The notes under the pieces were generated by a model that was given only the letters and a program-made list of their open reading frames with translations, did no database searches and was not told the DNA's origin. A stretch of DNA of 64,000 nt, taken from NCBI RefSeq assembly GCF_009928525.1, contig NZ_JAABOK010000006.1, forward strand, positions 1-64,000, in the 5' to 3' direction. Below, in pieces: positions 27,139-37,419 of the stretch (its first letter is position 1; each line of letters begins with the position of its first letter). This DNA comes from Chitinophaga solisilvae. Lineage in GTDB: Bacteria > Bacteroidota > Bacteroidia > Chitinophagales > Chitinophagaceae. Made by a program: the position numbers and the translations under genes.

Positions 27139-30100
27139 CTACTCTTCTACCAGCGGGAACCACAAATTAACCCTTGTTCCGGTGGGCCTTCCCCAACTAT
27201 CGGTCAGGTCTTCTATATCGAAGCTGGCATCTACATTGAAACGGCTGTTGTATAATTGTAACCGGTCGCGGGTAATCTGTAATCCGCGGGAATGGTGTTG
27301 TTCCCTGTTGTTTTTCATGGCGGCAGATTGAGCCCTGCCAATACCGTTATCTTCGATGGTGCATAATACCATGCGATGCAGGATGGAGAAGGTGATGGTC
27401 AGTTTCCCCTTTGATTTGATGTGCAGGAGCCCATGCCAGATGGCGTTCTCCACGAAAGGCTGCATAATCATGGTCGGAATCTCCACCAGGTCTGCATCCA
27501 GGTTATCGTCAATAACAACGTGGTATTCGAACTGATCGGTGAAGCGCAGTTTTTCCAGCTCCATATAATTCACGAGCATATCCACTTCCCGCGAGACGGG
27601 AATATTATTGAGCTGCGAGTTATCCAGCACGTTGCGTATGAGCCGTGCAAAGCGGCTCAGATAGGACAATGCCTGTTCTGTTTCGCTTTTCATCATGAAA
27701 GTCTGGATGGAGTTGAGCGCATTGAAGATAAAGTGCGGATTCATCTGTGCGCGTAGCGCCTTCATTTCCAGCTGCGCCATCTGCTGCTGTATTTCTTCCC
27801 GCTGCTGCGCTTCCTTTTTAACGGTGGCGATGCGTAATCTGAAGTACAGGTAGATGAGAGCTGCCACCAGCAGCAGGCATAAGAGGCGGAACCAGGGCGT
27901 TTGCCAGAAAGCAGGCCTGATGAAGATTTCCAGCTCACTGATATTATTGGAAAAGGTGCCGGCGGTATTCACGGCCTGCACGCGGAAAGTGTAATTTCCC
28001 GGAGCCAGGTTGGTATACTTCGCTACCAGCATATCTTCTGCACGTACCCAGTCTTCATCAACGCCTTCCAGTTTATAGAGATAGCGGATTTTTTCGTGGT
28101 GGTACTGCAGACTTTTAAACTCTATGCTGATGAAGTTCTGGCGGTGTGTCAGCATTACCGGCGCCTGGTCCCGGATGGCCGCACCGATGAGGATGTTGCT
28201 GTCCAGCGCTTTCATATTTACGATAGTGACATCCGGTGGAGGCGGTGATACCTGTAATATGTTGGGATCAAACACCACGAAGTGATCCGGTGCGCCTACC
28301 AGCAGCCGGCCGTCCTGTAACTTTACTATCTGCCGGCGTACCTTTCTGTTATTGCCGATGATTTCTTCTCCCTGTACAAAGCTCTCCAGGCGCTCCTTCG
28401 GGAGTTTCAGCCGGTAAAAGCCATAGGGAGTGGTAAACCATATTCTGCCGGGCGTATCTTCCTTCATGCTGAGGACCCATTCATCAAAGAGCTGCCTGTT
28501 TATCTGCAGCGGATGATAGGTGCTGTTGTTCACATTTACTATCCACAACCCGTGGTCAGTACCCGCCAGCAGGATACTGTCATTGTATCTGAACAACCCG
28601 GTTACATTGCTGTAGTTATGCGTGCCCCATTTAAAGGTTTGCCTGCCGGTTATTTTACGGGTACGTGTGTTAAACTGAATAAGTCCGCTGGTAGTGGTTG
28701 CCAGCAGTAAGATGGAATCATTCCGCGGAATGATATGCATAACAGATACCGGGCGCTTCAGGGAATCCGTAATTTCATGATAGTAGTTAAAGCTGTTCTG
28801 CTGCGGGTTCCAGCTGGATAGTCCCTGTTTATACAATCCGATCCACACTACGGTATCGTGTTGCGGCAGTAGGTACAGCAATGTTTGTTCATTCAGCGCC
28901 GGTGAGCTGAGGTGCCGGGTGAAGGTACCAGTGGCGGGGTTGAACAGGGAGAGGTAACCGTTTTCCTGTCCTACCAGTACCGTACCGTTTTTTAGTTCTG
29001 CGAAACTCCATACCAGGGAACGTTCTTCGGGGATGCCAGCCTGTTCGTGATGGCTGTGCATATAGCCTGACAGCAGCTGCAGCTGCGCTGAAAGCCGGCT
29101 GAATCCTTTACCCCAGTATCCTACATATACGTCACCGTTGGTAGCCTGGTAAATGCCTGTAACTTCGGCGGCGGGCAACTTTTCGCGGGTATGTTCAAAA
29201 GTGGTGCGGTGGTCCAGCATGCGGAAGGTGCTGTTATGCATGCTGAGTATGTTCACTCCGTGATCGGTACCTATCCAGAGGTGCCCTTCGCGGTCGCTCA
29301 GGAAGCAGTTGGCTTCATAGTCATAATGAAAACTGCGGTCATCAGAATTATCTCCGGTGATATTTACATCGAAAGTATCCCTGGCGGCATTGAACCGGTA
29401 AATCCCGCCCTGTTCTGTAGCTACCCATAGCTGGTTTTCTCCGTCAGTAGCGATATCAAAGATGGCGTCGTAGAGATGCGGTTCTTTGGTGGCGGGGAAG
29501 AAAAATTTCTTATGGCGGCGGGTGGCGGGTTCATAGCAGTAAAGCTCTCCGCGGCGCCCTGCCAGCCAGATACGGTGACGGATATCCGTAAATATTTTTT
29601 TAAAGCTGTTATCTATTTCCAGTACAGGCAGGTGGCGCGGGTTATTGCGGGCGCTGTGGAGGTGTTTCCTTTGCCTGTCCAGTATATACAGGCCATGAAG
29701 TCCGCTGATCCAGAGGTTTCCGTCTTTATCTTCCATAATACCGTCCTGCATCTGCCGGCGGTCGGCCTCCGGAATGAAGGTGGCGCGCCGGAAGACCTGT
29801 TCCTTTTCATCGAAGCGGAGAAGGCCGTCGAGCGTGGTGACCCATATAACGCCGGCATGATCCTGCAGGATATTGGTACATTTCAGTCCTTCGGGCAGAT
29901 CCGGTCTGTCAGCTACCTTCACTGTTTTCAGGCGGCCTGTAACGGGATCATATACACGAATATTTTCCGGGGTTCCCATCCAGATACGGCCATCTTTATC
30001 TTCACACAAACATATATCATCATAATAGATAGAACCCGGTACCCGGTCGAAGTTGGCAATAGTGACCAGGTTGGTACCGTCATAGCGCTGCAGGGCAGTA

Positions 30101-30312
30101 CTGGCGATCCAGATAAACCCTTTGCGGTCCTGCAGTATGGCAGATACATGATTGCTGGCCAGGCCGGTACTGATATCCAGATGGGAAAAATGCCAGGAGG
30201 CCTGCTGTGCCCGCGTTACCTGTACACATAACAACCATGACAACAGGAATATTAAAAACCTGGTGGCATCACACTGTTTAGGGGCATTCACATATATGCG
30301 CTTTTGGGTCAT
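27139..30312 (-). CDS. Two-component-propeller sensor kinase, LytS/YehU (His_kinase) type
   Basis: A 1057-residue membrane sensor. A signal or anchor sequence is at about 18-35. About 700 residues of periplasmic two-component-propeller repeats follow (RKGFIWIAS, DGRIWMGTPENI, GVIWVTTLDGLL, DGNLWISGLHGL and similar). A Y_Y_Y domain (about 735-800, ending PGNYTFRVQAVNTAG) precedes one membrane helix (about 810-828). The cytoplasmic part is a His_kinase domain with the phospho-His in MNPHFIFNALNS and a short HATPase with VENAIWHGL and EDNGIG. Such kinases usually pair with a LytTR regulator, but none is adjacent. It is divergent from the ECF sigma/FecR/SusCD genes, so it may govern or respond to that locus; this is inferred. 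Confidence 0.9.
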   Translation of the reverse strand: MTQKRIYVNAPKQCDATRFLIFLLSWLLCVQVTRAQQASWHFSHLDISTGLASNHVSAILQDRKGFIWIASTALQRYDGTNLVTIANFDRVPGSIYYDDICLCEDKDGRIWMGTPENIRVYDPVTGRLKTVKVADRPDLPEGLKCTNILQDHAGVIWVTTLDGLLRFDEKEQVFRRATFIPEADRRQMQDGIMEDKDGNLWISGLHGLYILDRQRKHLHSARNNPRHLPVLEIDNSFKKIFTDIRHRIWLAGRRGELYCYEPATRRHKKFFFPATKEPHLYDAIFDIATDGENQLWVATEQGGIYRFNAARDTFDVNITGDNSDDRSFHYDYEANCFLSDREGHLWIGTDHGVNILSMHNSTFRMLDHRTTFEHTREKLPAAEVTGIYQATNGDVYVGYWGKGFSRLSAQLQLLSGYMHSHHEQAGIPEERSLVWSFAELKNGTVLVGQENGYLSLFNPATGTFTRHLSSPALNEQTLLYLLPQHDTVVWIGLYKQGLSSWNPQQNSFNYYHEITDSLKRPVSVMHIIPRNDSILLLATTTSGLIQFNTRTRKITGRQTFKWGTHNYSNVTGLFRYNDSILLAGTDHGLWIVNVNNSTYHPLQINRQLFDEWVLSMKEDTPGRIWFTTPYGFYRLKLPKERLESFVQGEEIIGNNRKVRRQIVKLQDGRLLVGAPDHFVVFDPNILQVSPPPPDVTIVNMKALDSNILIGAAIRDQAPVMLTHRQNFISIEFKSLQYHHEKIRYLYKLEGVDEDWVRAEDMLVAKYTNLAPGNYTFRVQAVNTAGTFSNNISELEIFIRPAFWQTPWFRLLCLLLVAALIYLYFRLRIATVKKEAQQREEIQQQMAQLEMKALRAQMNPHFIFNALNSIQTFMMKSETEQALSYLSRFARLIRNVLDNSQLNNIPVSREVDMLVNYMELEKLRFTDQFEYHVVIDDNLDADLVEIPTMIMQPFVENAIWHGLLHIKSKGKLTITFSILHRMVLCTIEDNGIGRAQSAAMKNNREQHHSRGLQITRDRLQLYNSRFNVDASFDIEDLTDSWGRPTGTRVNLWFPLVEE

Positions 30313-30493
30313 CGCGGTCTGAAAAAGTAGCTGTGGGAATAAAAATACTAAATGTAGCGGTGAATCCGGCAGAAAGCCTGCCCCCTTCCCTGTTCATCTT
30401 GTTAAGATACTATTCTATTTGGAGAATATCATACGCTTACCCAATGGAAATTTAAAATAGCTTTAATCGTAACCAGTATTAAAAATCACGGCA

Positions 30494-31096
30494 GTGAACA
30501 ATTTATCACCTGAAATGGATGTATTATGGGAACGTATCCGTCATGATGACGCAGGCGCCGTTGTAATACTGTATGAGAAACACTATACCGACCTGCTTAC
30601 CTATGGCATTCAGCTGAGCAAAGACCTTGACTATTCCAAAGACCTGATTAACGATATATTTCTGCATTTATGGGAGAAACGCCGTCAGCTGAAACCTGTA
30701 GCCAATACGCGGGCCTATCTTTTCGCCTGCCTGCGCAGAAAATTCTATCAGCAGACTGGCAACAAAACACAGGTACAATACCTGGAAGACGAGCTGCTGC
30801 AAAGCATTTCAGCACAGAGCATTCCATCGCAGGAAGAGATGCTGATTGCTATTCAGCATACTACTGAGATACGCCAGCGGGTACAGCAGGCGCTGTCTAA
30901 ATTAACAGGCCGTCAGCAGCAGCTGATACGCATGCGCTATTACGATCAGCTGAACTATGAACAGATGGAAGCCGCCACCGGCATTGCTGTTAAAACTATC
31001 TACAATACTATTTACAACGCCATGAAAGTATTGTCTGCCGAATTGAAAGGGGTACCGGTGATTACCCTGCTGTTATTTTATTTTGAAAAAAGATAA
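30494..31096 (+). CDS. ECF-type RNA polymerase sigma factor
   Basis: A 200-residue sigma-70 family factor of the Bacteroidota FecI-like type. Region 2 is in VILYEKHYTDLLTYGIQ and DLINDIFLHLWEKR. Region 4 is an HTH in SKLTGRQQQLIRMRYYDQLN and YEQMEAATGIAVKTIYNTI. The first start is the GTG at 30494; an ATG at 30515 gives a product seven residues shorter that keeps both domains. The anti-sigma FecR gene follows after 45 nt, then SusC and SusD, the standard trans-envelope signalling layout. Confidence 0.92.
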   Translation: MNNLSPEMDVLWERIRHDDAGAVVILYEKHYTDLLTYGIQLSKDLDYSKDLINDIFLHLWEKRRQLKPVANTRAYLFACLRRKFYQQTGNKTQVQYLEDELLQSISAQSIPSQEEMLIAIQHTTEIRQRVQQALSKLTGRQQQLIRMRYYDQLNYEQMEAATGIAVKTIYNTIYNAMKVLSAELKGVPVITLLLFYFEKR

Positions 31097-31141
31097 AATT
31101 CTTTTGGGAAAAATTCACTGTTCTTCTCTTCTTACTAATAT

Positions 31142-32125
31142 ATGCCCATGGAATATCAAGATCCGGAAGATTTTATCAGGGATGATTCCTTTCTGCTGTA
31201 CTGCAGTGGAAAGGCGCCTGAAGCCACCGCCCGCTGGGAACAATGGCTGGCAGACAATCCCGGCCGCAGGCAGGATGTTATGCAGGCCAGAGAGCTGGTG
31301 TTGTACATACAGGCTGAACTGACCGATGTAGCAGCTGCTTCGGCCACATTCCGCCAGCGCCTGTCTCCTGTCAGCGATCTTCCGGCGCCTGTTTTTCCGC
31401 TGTGGAAAAAAATGCTGGGAGTGGCTGCAGGGCTGCTGCTGCTGGCAGGCAGCTTCGGCATCTGGCGTTATATCAGCACGCCGGACTGGCTGGAAGTATC
31501 CACGCCGCTGGGGGCAGTAAAAAAAGTAGCGTTACCGGATGGCACACAGATGTGGCTGAACGGAGGTACAACGGTAAAGTATATACGAAAATTCCGACAA
31601 TCCAGACAGGTAGTGCTGGAAGAAGGAGAAGTATTTTTCAATGTAGTGCATCGTGCGGATGTACCTTTTGAAGTAAGGCTCCCCGGCGGATTACAGGTAC
31701 AGGACATCGGCACGGCGTTCTCTGTAAAAAGCAGGCAGCAGATCAGCGATGAATTGCTGCTGGTACAGGAAGGGAAAGTATTACTGAAGAAAAATGAACA
31801 ACATATACAAACGCTGGAAAAAAATGAGGGTATCAGCATAGAGAAAGGAACCATGAAAACGACAGCGGTAAAAGCCAGTCCGGTCAGCACTTCCGGGTGG
31901 CTCACCGGCACCGTGGCACTGGACAACCGCAGCTTCAGCGAACTGGGTATAGCATTGGAAAACACCTTTCAGAAAAGGGTTATCATCAACGGGGAACAAC
32001 TGAAAAATCGTAGTATCACCATCACCTTCAGCAGGCAGGATAACCTGCAGCAGCTGCTGGAAACCTTGAAGTTAGTTTATCAGATCACGTATGAAATTTC
32101 CGGAGAACAGGTCATTATCAAATAA
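31142..32125 (+). CDS. FecR-type anti-sigma factor
   Basis: A 327-residue inner-membrane anti-sigma factor. The N-terminal cytoplasmic part (1-85) binds the sigma factor. One membrane helix is at about 90-106 (MLGVAAGLLLLAGSFGIWRY). The periplasmic FecR domain has VKKVALPDGTQMWLNGGTTV and EGEVFFNVVHRADVPFEVR, with a C-terminal STN-interacting DUF4974-like region from about residue 255 (FSELGIALENTFQKRV). The start could be the ATG at 31142 or the one at 31148. It is expected to relay ligand occupancy of the adjacent SusC receptor to the ECF sigma factor. Confidence 0.92.
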   Translation: MPMEYQDPEDFIRDDSFLLYCSGKAPEATARWEQWLADNPGRRQDVMQARELVLYIQAELTDVAAASATFRQRLSPVSDLPAPVFPLWKKMLGVAAGLLLLAGSFGIWRYISTPDWLEVSTPLGAVKKVALPDGTQMWLNGGTTVKYIRKFRQSRQVVLEEGEVFFNVVHRADVPFEVRLPGGLQVQDIGTAFSVKSRQQISDELLLVQEGKVLLKKNEQHIQTLEKNEGISIEKGTMKTTAVKASPVSTSGWLTGTVALDNRSFSELGIALENTFQKRVIINGEQLKNRSITITFSRQDNLQQLLETLKLVYQITYEISGEQVIIK

Positions 32126-32187
32126 GTAATCATTATCATCAACCAAATCGACAACCACTAATGTAAAACATCTCCTGTAAAAACAAA

Positions 32188-32209
32188 GCTGCTCCGTGCA
32201 GGGAGCAGC
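32188..32209 (+). promoter_or_regulatory. GC-rich hairpin in the leader before the SusC gene
   Basis: GCTGCTCC (32188-32195) pairs with GGAGCAGC (32202-32209) around a 6-nt loop. No T-run follows, so it is not a classical intrinsic terminator. It lies about 100 nt before the SusC start and may stabilise or attenuate the transcript. Confidence 0.45.
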
Positions 32210-32307
32210 CCGTCATTCTATTCAACAAAGTTTTCCATTTGGCCGTGGGTACTTTGCTGAAGCGGGTTTCGCATGCCTTTTAATCACACAAAAACCAATT
32301 CAAATGT

Positions 32308-35300
32308 ATGAAAATTAAGCTACCAAAAATCCTGATCAGATTTATGAGAGTTTCTGTACTGGTGCTGCTGACTGTAATGCTGAGCACCTCGCTGTTAACA
32401 GCTATTCCGTTGCACGGACAACAGCTGACAAATACCAGGGTAACTATCAGCGTAGAAAAAATACCGCTGGGCGAAGCGCTGCTGCAGCTGCGGACAAGCG
32501 CCGGCATTTCCTTCGTTTTCAATCCTGCCGAACTGAAACCATTTACTGTTGTCAACAAAAAATTTAATAGGGAAACAGTCGGAAATATTCTGCAGCATCT
32601 GCTGCTGAACACAGGCCTTTCATTCAGGGAGTCGGCCAATCATATTGCCGTATTCAAGCCAGTACCCCAGGAAACAACTGATAACGCCGCTCCTGCTGCA
32701 TACCAGCAGGGTGGCGAATTTCAGCTGAAGGGCCGCGTAGTGAATGATCGCGACAATACCGCTATTCCTTTTGTTAACATCAAAATAGAAAACTCCACCC
32801 GCGGCGTTATCGGCGATGGCGACGGTAATTTCCAGCTGAAGGTAAAAGCCGGCGATATACTGATCATCAGCTCCATGGGGTTTCTCACACAGAAAATAAA
32901 AGCCGGCGGCGAATCGCAACTGACTATTCGTTTAGCCGAAGACGTTAAGGGTATGGACGAAGTCGTGGTAGTAGCTTACGGAGAACAGAAGAAGGTAAGT
33001 GTAACAGGCGCTATTGCCACCGTGCGTACCCGTGAGCTGAAACAGAGTCCTGTAGCCAATTTGAACAACGCCCTCGCCGGAAGGCTCCCCGGCCTGATTA
33101 CCGTGCAGCGCAGCGGCAAGCCAGGGGCAGATCAGTCACAGCTATACATCCGCGGCGTATCCACCCTTTCCGCCGGCAATGCCGCTCCCCTCATCGTAGT
33201 AGATGGCGTGGAAGGCAGGGCCTTCTCCGACATAGAACCTGGTGATGTAGATGCTGTCACCATTCTTAAAGACGCTACCGCTACTGCTATCTACGGTATC
33301 AGGGGCGCCAACGGCGTAGTGCTTGTAACTACCCGCCGCGGCTCCGCCACCAGGGCTCCTTCTATTTCCTTCACCGCACAACGCGCCATTCAGAAACCTA
33401 CCCGCCTCTTTGAGGTAGTTAACTCCTACGAATATGCAACCCTGTACAATGAAGCCCTGCGTAATGAAGGGCTGGCGGAAAAGTACAGTCCTGCTGACCT
33501 CGACGGTTATAAAAACCATACCGATCCCTATAAATATCCGGATAACAATTTCGCAGATCTGCTGCTGCGCTCCTCTTCCGCCATGGACAGGTACAACCTG
33601 ACTATCAGCGGCGGTTCACCGTTTGCGCGCTTCTTCATCTCCGGAACTTACCTCGGCCAGGACGGGATCTATAAAAATTTCCCTAACGCCTATAACTACA
33701 AAACCAATACACGGTACAACCGCGCTAACTTCCGCGCCAATGTGGATATCGATGTAACCAAATCTACCGTGGTACGCCTGGATCTCTCCGGCAGCTTCGG
33801 GCAGCGCAATGAAGCCCCCTATGATAATGACCCCTTCTTCTCTATTGTCCGCTTTACCCCTAACCTGGCTCCTATTTATAATCCTGATGGCTCCTGGGGC
33901 GCATCTTCCCTGCTGACCAACAACCCGGTGGCAGAGCTGGCAGACAAAGGCTATGCTATCTATTACAACGGGTATGCACAGGGGTTCTTCAGCATTACAC
34001 AGAAACTGGATCATTTTCTGAAAGGGTTGTCTGCTTCCGCCAATATCAGCTACGACGCCAACTACAGCCAGACGCAGACGCGCTCTAAAAATTATTTCGC
34101 CTATGCGCTCAATCCCGATGGTACTGTAAACAAACAGCCCGTGCGCCAGGGAGGGAAACTTAATCCGGTGGCCGCTTCCTATGGGCTTGACCGTTTTACC
34201 ACCTTCCAGGGCCGCCTGAACTATGCGCGTAAGTTTGGGGAAGATCACAACGTTACCGGGCTGTTGTTATACACGCAGACCAAACGTTTCTCCGGCGGTG
34301 CGCTCCCTTTTGCGCTGCAGGGCATTTCCGGCAGGGGCACCTACGATTTCCGCAGCAAATATTTTGCTGAATTCACCTTTGGTTATAATGGTTCCGAGAA
34401 TTTCATCAAAGGACGGCGCTTTGGTTTCTTTCCGGCATTCTCTGCAGGGTGGCTGGTTTCAGAAGAACATTTTATGAAAGGCGCTACCTCCTTCCTCGAT
34501 TATCTGAAAATCCGCGGCTCCTACGGCGTGGTGGGCAACGATCAGCTGGGAGGTTCCCGCTTCCTCTTCCAGAGCTATTATGCTGACGGCGGCGGCGGCA
34601 GCTTCGGCAATCCGCCCAACGGAACTTCCGGCATCAATGAAGGTTATCTGGGTAATGAAATGATTACATGGGAAAAAGGTTATAAATCCAACATCGGTAT
34701 AGAAACAAAATTCCTGCATAACAAACTGCGCGTCAATGTGGACCTCTTCCACGAAAACCGGCGCGACATTCTCATCAACGCCAATACCCTCCCGGATTTC
34801 ACCGGGTTCCCCAACAATCCGCCGCTGAACAAGGGCCGGGTAATTAACAAAGGTTTTGAGGCAGAAGCCAGCTATTCCAGCAACATCGGTAAAAACTTCA
34901 CCTGGATGATACGCGGTAATATGCAATACAACCGTAACCGGATAGAAGAGATGGATGAGCCTACGCCTAAATATCCCTACCTCGCGCAGACCGGTCAGCG
35001 TGTAGGTCAGAACTTCGGACTGATAGCCGAAGGCTTCTTCAGAAACCAGGAAGAAATAGATAAAAGCCCGAAGCAGACCTTCGTTTCCGTAGTAAGGCCC
35101 GGAGATATTAAATACAAGGATGTGAATAACGATGGCGTAGTAGATGTTTTTGACCAGGTGCCGATCGGTTATGCAGCTATTCCTGAAATACAGTATGGCA
35201 TTACGCTGAGCTGCAACTACAAGAATTTTGATTTCAGCATGCTCATACAGGGAGCGGCAAACAGCAGCGTTTACCTGAGCGGATGGGGCATCTTCGAATT

Positions 35301-35658
35301 CTATCAGCTGGGCACCGCCATGAAATACCACCTGGACAGATGGACGCCGGAAACCGCCGGAACTGCTACCTGGCCAAGGTTGTCCACTTCCTTCAATGCC
35401 AACAACCACCGTATCTCTACCATGATGCTTAAATCAGGTGATTATGTGCGTCTGAAAAACCTGGAAATAGGTTACTCGCTGCCGCAACAGGTGCTGAAAA
35501 GAGTGGGACTGTCCAATCTGCGTGTATTTGCCAACGGACAAAACCTGCTTACCTGGGATAAGCTGAAGGTTACCGATCCGGAGTATGCATCAGGCGGTAT
35601 CCGCAGCACCTATCCGCAACAACTGGTTTACAACTTTGGTTTCACGCTCGACTTCTAA
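32308..35658 (+). CDS. SusC/RagA-family TonB-dependent transporter with STN signalling domain
   Basis: A 1116-residue outer-membrane nutrient transporter. After the signal peptide an STN domain (about 40-115: VTISVEKIPLGEALLQLR, LLNTGLSFRES) marks it as a signal transducer that contacts FecR. A carboxypeptidase-regulatory-like domain (about 135-215) follows, then the TonB box/plug region with DEVVVVAYGEQKKVSVTGAI, LAGRLPGLITVQ and YIRGVSTL. The rest is a 22-strand barrel ending LVYNFGFTLDF. The start at 32308 has in-frame alternatives, but this one keeps a full signal. Its stop overlaps the SusD start by one base (TAATG). The substrate is not apparent, as no hydrolase gene is nearby. Confidence 0.95.
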   Translation: MKIKLPKILIRFMRVSVLVLLTVMLSTSLLTAIPLHGQQLTNTRVTISVEKIPLGEALLQLRTSAGISFVFNPAELKPFTVVNKKFNRETVGNILQHLLLNTGLSFRESANHIAVFKPVPQETTDNAAPAAYQQGGEFQLKGRVVNDRDNTAIPFVNIKIENSTRGVIGDGDGNFQLKVKAGDILIISSMGFLTQKIKAGGESQLTIRLAEDVKGMDEVVVVAYGEQKKVSVTGAIATVRTRELKQSPVANLNNALAGRLPGLITVQRSGKPGADQSQLYIRGVSTLSAGNAAPLIVVDGVEGRAFSDIEPGDVDAVTILKDATATAIYGIRGANGVVLVTTRRGSATRAPSISFTAQRAIQKPTRLFEVVNSYEYATLYNEALRNEGLAEKYSPADLDGYKNHTDPYKYPDNNFADLLLRSSSAMDRYNLTISGGSPFARFFISGTYLGQDGIYKNFPNAYNYKTNTRYNRANFRANVDIDVTKSTVVRLDLSGSFGQRNEAPYDNDPFFSIVRFTPNLAPIYNPDGSWGASSLLTNNPVAELADKGYAIYYNGYAQGFFSITQKLDHFLKGLSASANISYDANYSQTQTRSKNYFAYALNPDGTVNKQPVRQGGKLNPVAASYGLDRFTTFQGRLNYARKFGEDHNVTGLLLYTQTKRFSGGALPFALQGISGRGTYDFRSKYFAEFTFGYNGSENFIKGRRFGFFPAFSAGWLVSEEHFMKGATSFLDYLKIRGSYGVVGNDQLGGSRFLFQSYYADGGGGSFGNPPNGTSGINEGYLGNEMITWEKGYKSNIGIETKFLHNKLRVNVDLFHENRRDILINANTLPDFTGFPNNPPLNKGRVINKGFEAEASYSSNIGKNFTWMIRGNMQYNRNRIEEMDEPTPKYPYLAQTGQRVGQNFGLIAEGFFRNQEEIDKSPKQTFVSVVRPGDIKYKDVNNDGVVDVFDQVPIGYAAIPEIQYGITLSCNYKNFDFSMLIQGAANSSVYLSGWGIFEFYQLGTAMKYHLDRWTPETAGTATWPRLSTSFNANNHRISTMMLKSGDYVRLKNLEIGYSLPQQVLKRVGLSNLRVFANGQNLLTWDKLKVTDPEYASGGIRSTYPQQLVYNFGFTLDF

Positions 35659-37301
35659 TGCAATTCACTATGAAACATACGTACTTATTATACCTGGTGA
35701 TGGGCTCCGGCATTTTTTTCAGCTCCTGCAAAAAAGGATTCCTGGATATCGCCACCAACGAAAACATCAGTAAAGAACAGGTTTTCAGCAGCCTGGACTT
35801 CACCGAAAAATTTGTAAACAACATCTACACCGGCATTCCCAACGGATTTGACCGCGTAGGTGAATTTGTGAGCCTGAATGCTTTATCAGACGAAGGCGAG
35901 CCAACCTTCAAACAACAGGCGAAAGAATTTAATGGTGGTGGTTACAATGCGTCCTATTTCCCGGTGAGTTCTCCTTCCTGGGCAAATACGTATAAGAATA
36001 TACGAAAAACGAACCTGTTGCTGGCAAACATCGGCGGAGTACCGGCTAATGGCGAGGCAGACGAACAGCTGAAGCAGCGCCTCCGCGGCGAAGCACTCTT
36101 TCTCCGCTCCTTCTTTTACTTTGACCTGCTGAAGTTTTTCGGTCCCTTCATTATTTCAGACCGGCCGCTGGATGTCAATGAAAACCTGCAGCTGCCGCGT
36201 AACAGCTATGATGAATGTGTAGCTTTTCTGGAGAAATCACTGGATGAAGCTATTAAGCTGCTGCCGGTAACCTTTGATGCCGGTACTGGTTATGGCAGGG
36301 CTACGAAGGGCATGTGCATGGCGCTGAAATCCAGGCTGCTGCTGTATGCTGCCAGCCCGCTCAACAGCGCCGATAATGCCGCCAGGTGGCAAAAGGCCGC
36401 GGCGGCAGCGAAAGCGGTGATAGATCTTAACGCTTACGCTTTGTATACGAAGAATACTGACAAGGTGATAAACTACCAGCAGATATTCCAGGACTACGGC
36501 AACCCGGAACTGATTATGTCCCTGAACTTCGGCGCCGGCAAATCACTGGAACAGGCATTCTTCCCGCCGGGTAATTCCGGCTGGGGCAATACCGTGCCTA
36601 CCCAGGAAATGGCGGATGCCTATGAAACCAGCGACGGCCTCCTGATTACTGACACCGGTTCTGTTTACAATGCTGCCAGACCATATGAAAACCGCGATCC
36701 CCGCTTCTACGCATCCGTACTTTATCACGGACAGCCATTTAAAGGCCGTAAACTGGACTGCAGCACCACCGGCATAGATGGGATCCGCACCTCCAATAAT
36801 GCGACCACTACGGGCTATTATTTGCGCAAATACATCAATGAAAATATCAACCTGAATACCGGCGCCGGCAGAACGATGTATTGGGTATGGTTCCGGCTGG
36901 CCGAGATGTACCTCAACTATGCAGAAGCGGCGAATGAAGTCACTGCGAACCCATCGCAGGACCCGTTGATTTATACCTACATCAACCTGATCCGGGCACG
37001 TTCAGGTATGCCTGCCCTGCCGGCCGGACTGGATAAGGCTGCCATGCGCAAACGTATCCGCCATGAAAGGCAAATAGAGCTGGCATTCGAAGAACACCGC
37101 TTCTTTGATATCCGGCGCTGGAAAACCGGGGAGACTCACCTCAACGGCTATACGCACGGTATTGAATGGACACCGGATGGCAGCAGCTATAAAATTGTGG
37201 AAGTATTCAGCAGGATATTTCAGCAGAAGATGTATTACATGCCTATCCCCCAGTCGGAAGTAGATAAGGATAAGCAGCTGCAGCAAAACAACGGATGGTA
37301 A
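35658..37301 (+). CDS. SusD/RagB-family outer-membrane lipoprotein
   Basis: A 547-residue nutrient-binding lid for the SusC channel. The signal ends in a lipobox FFSSC, with the Cys near residue 24. N-terminal TPR-like helices and the C-terminal SusD domain are recognisable: RGEALFLRSFFYFDLLKFFG, WFRLAEMYLNYAEAANE, and RHERQIELAFEEHRFFDIRRW. The first ATG overlaps the SusC stop; a second ATG at 35670 fits the signal equally well. The operon ends after this gene at a bidirectional hairpin beside tRNA-Glu. Confidence 0.94.
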   Translation: MQFTMKHTYLLYLVMGSGIFFSSCKKGFLDIATNENISKEQVFSSLDFTEKFVNNIYTGIPNGFDRVGEFVSLNALSDEGEPTFKQQAKEFNGGGYNASYFPVSSPSWANTYKNIRKTNLLLANIGGVPANGEADEQLKQRLRGEALFLRSFFYFDLLKFFGPFIISDRPLDVNENLQLPRNSYDECVAFLEKSLDEAIKLLPVTFDAGTGYGRATKGMCMALKSRLLLYAASPLNSADNAARWQKAAAAAKAVIDLNAYALYTKNTDKVINYQQIFQDYGNPELIMSLNFGAGKSLEQAFFPPGNSGWGNTVPTQEMADAYETSDGLLITDTGSVYNAARPYENRDPRFYASVLYHGQPFKGRKLDCSTTGIDGIRTSNNATTTGYYLRKYINENINLNTGAGRTMYWVWFRLAEMYLNYAEAANEVTANPSQDPLIYTYINLIRARSGMPALPAGLDKAAMRKRIRHERQIELAFEEHRFFDIRRWKTGETHLNGYTHGIEWTPDGSSYKIVEVFSRIFQQKMYYMPIPQSEVDKDKQLQQNNGW

Positions 37302-37380
37302 AACCCTTCATAAAGGTCGCTTTCAGGCTGGCTGCCGGGCAACCGGTGGCCGGATCGGAAAGCGTATACTGGCTACAAAC

Positions 37381-37410
37381 GAAAAAGGACTTCTTTTCAG
37401 AAGTCCTTTA
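37381..37410. terminator. Bidirectional intrinsic terminator between SusD and tRNA-Glu
   Basis: AGGACTTCT (37386-37394) pairs with AGAAGTCCT (37399-37407) around a 4-nt loop. T-rich tracts flank it on both strands, so it can end the SusD transcript and the minus-strand tRNA-Glu. The second tRNA-Glu has a near copy. Confidence 0.85.
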
Positions 37411-37419
37411 CTTTTTTTG

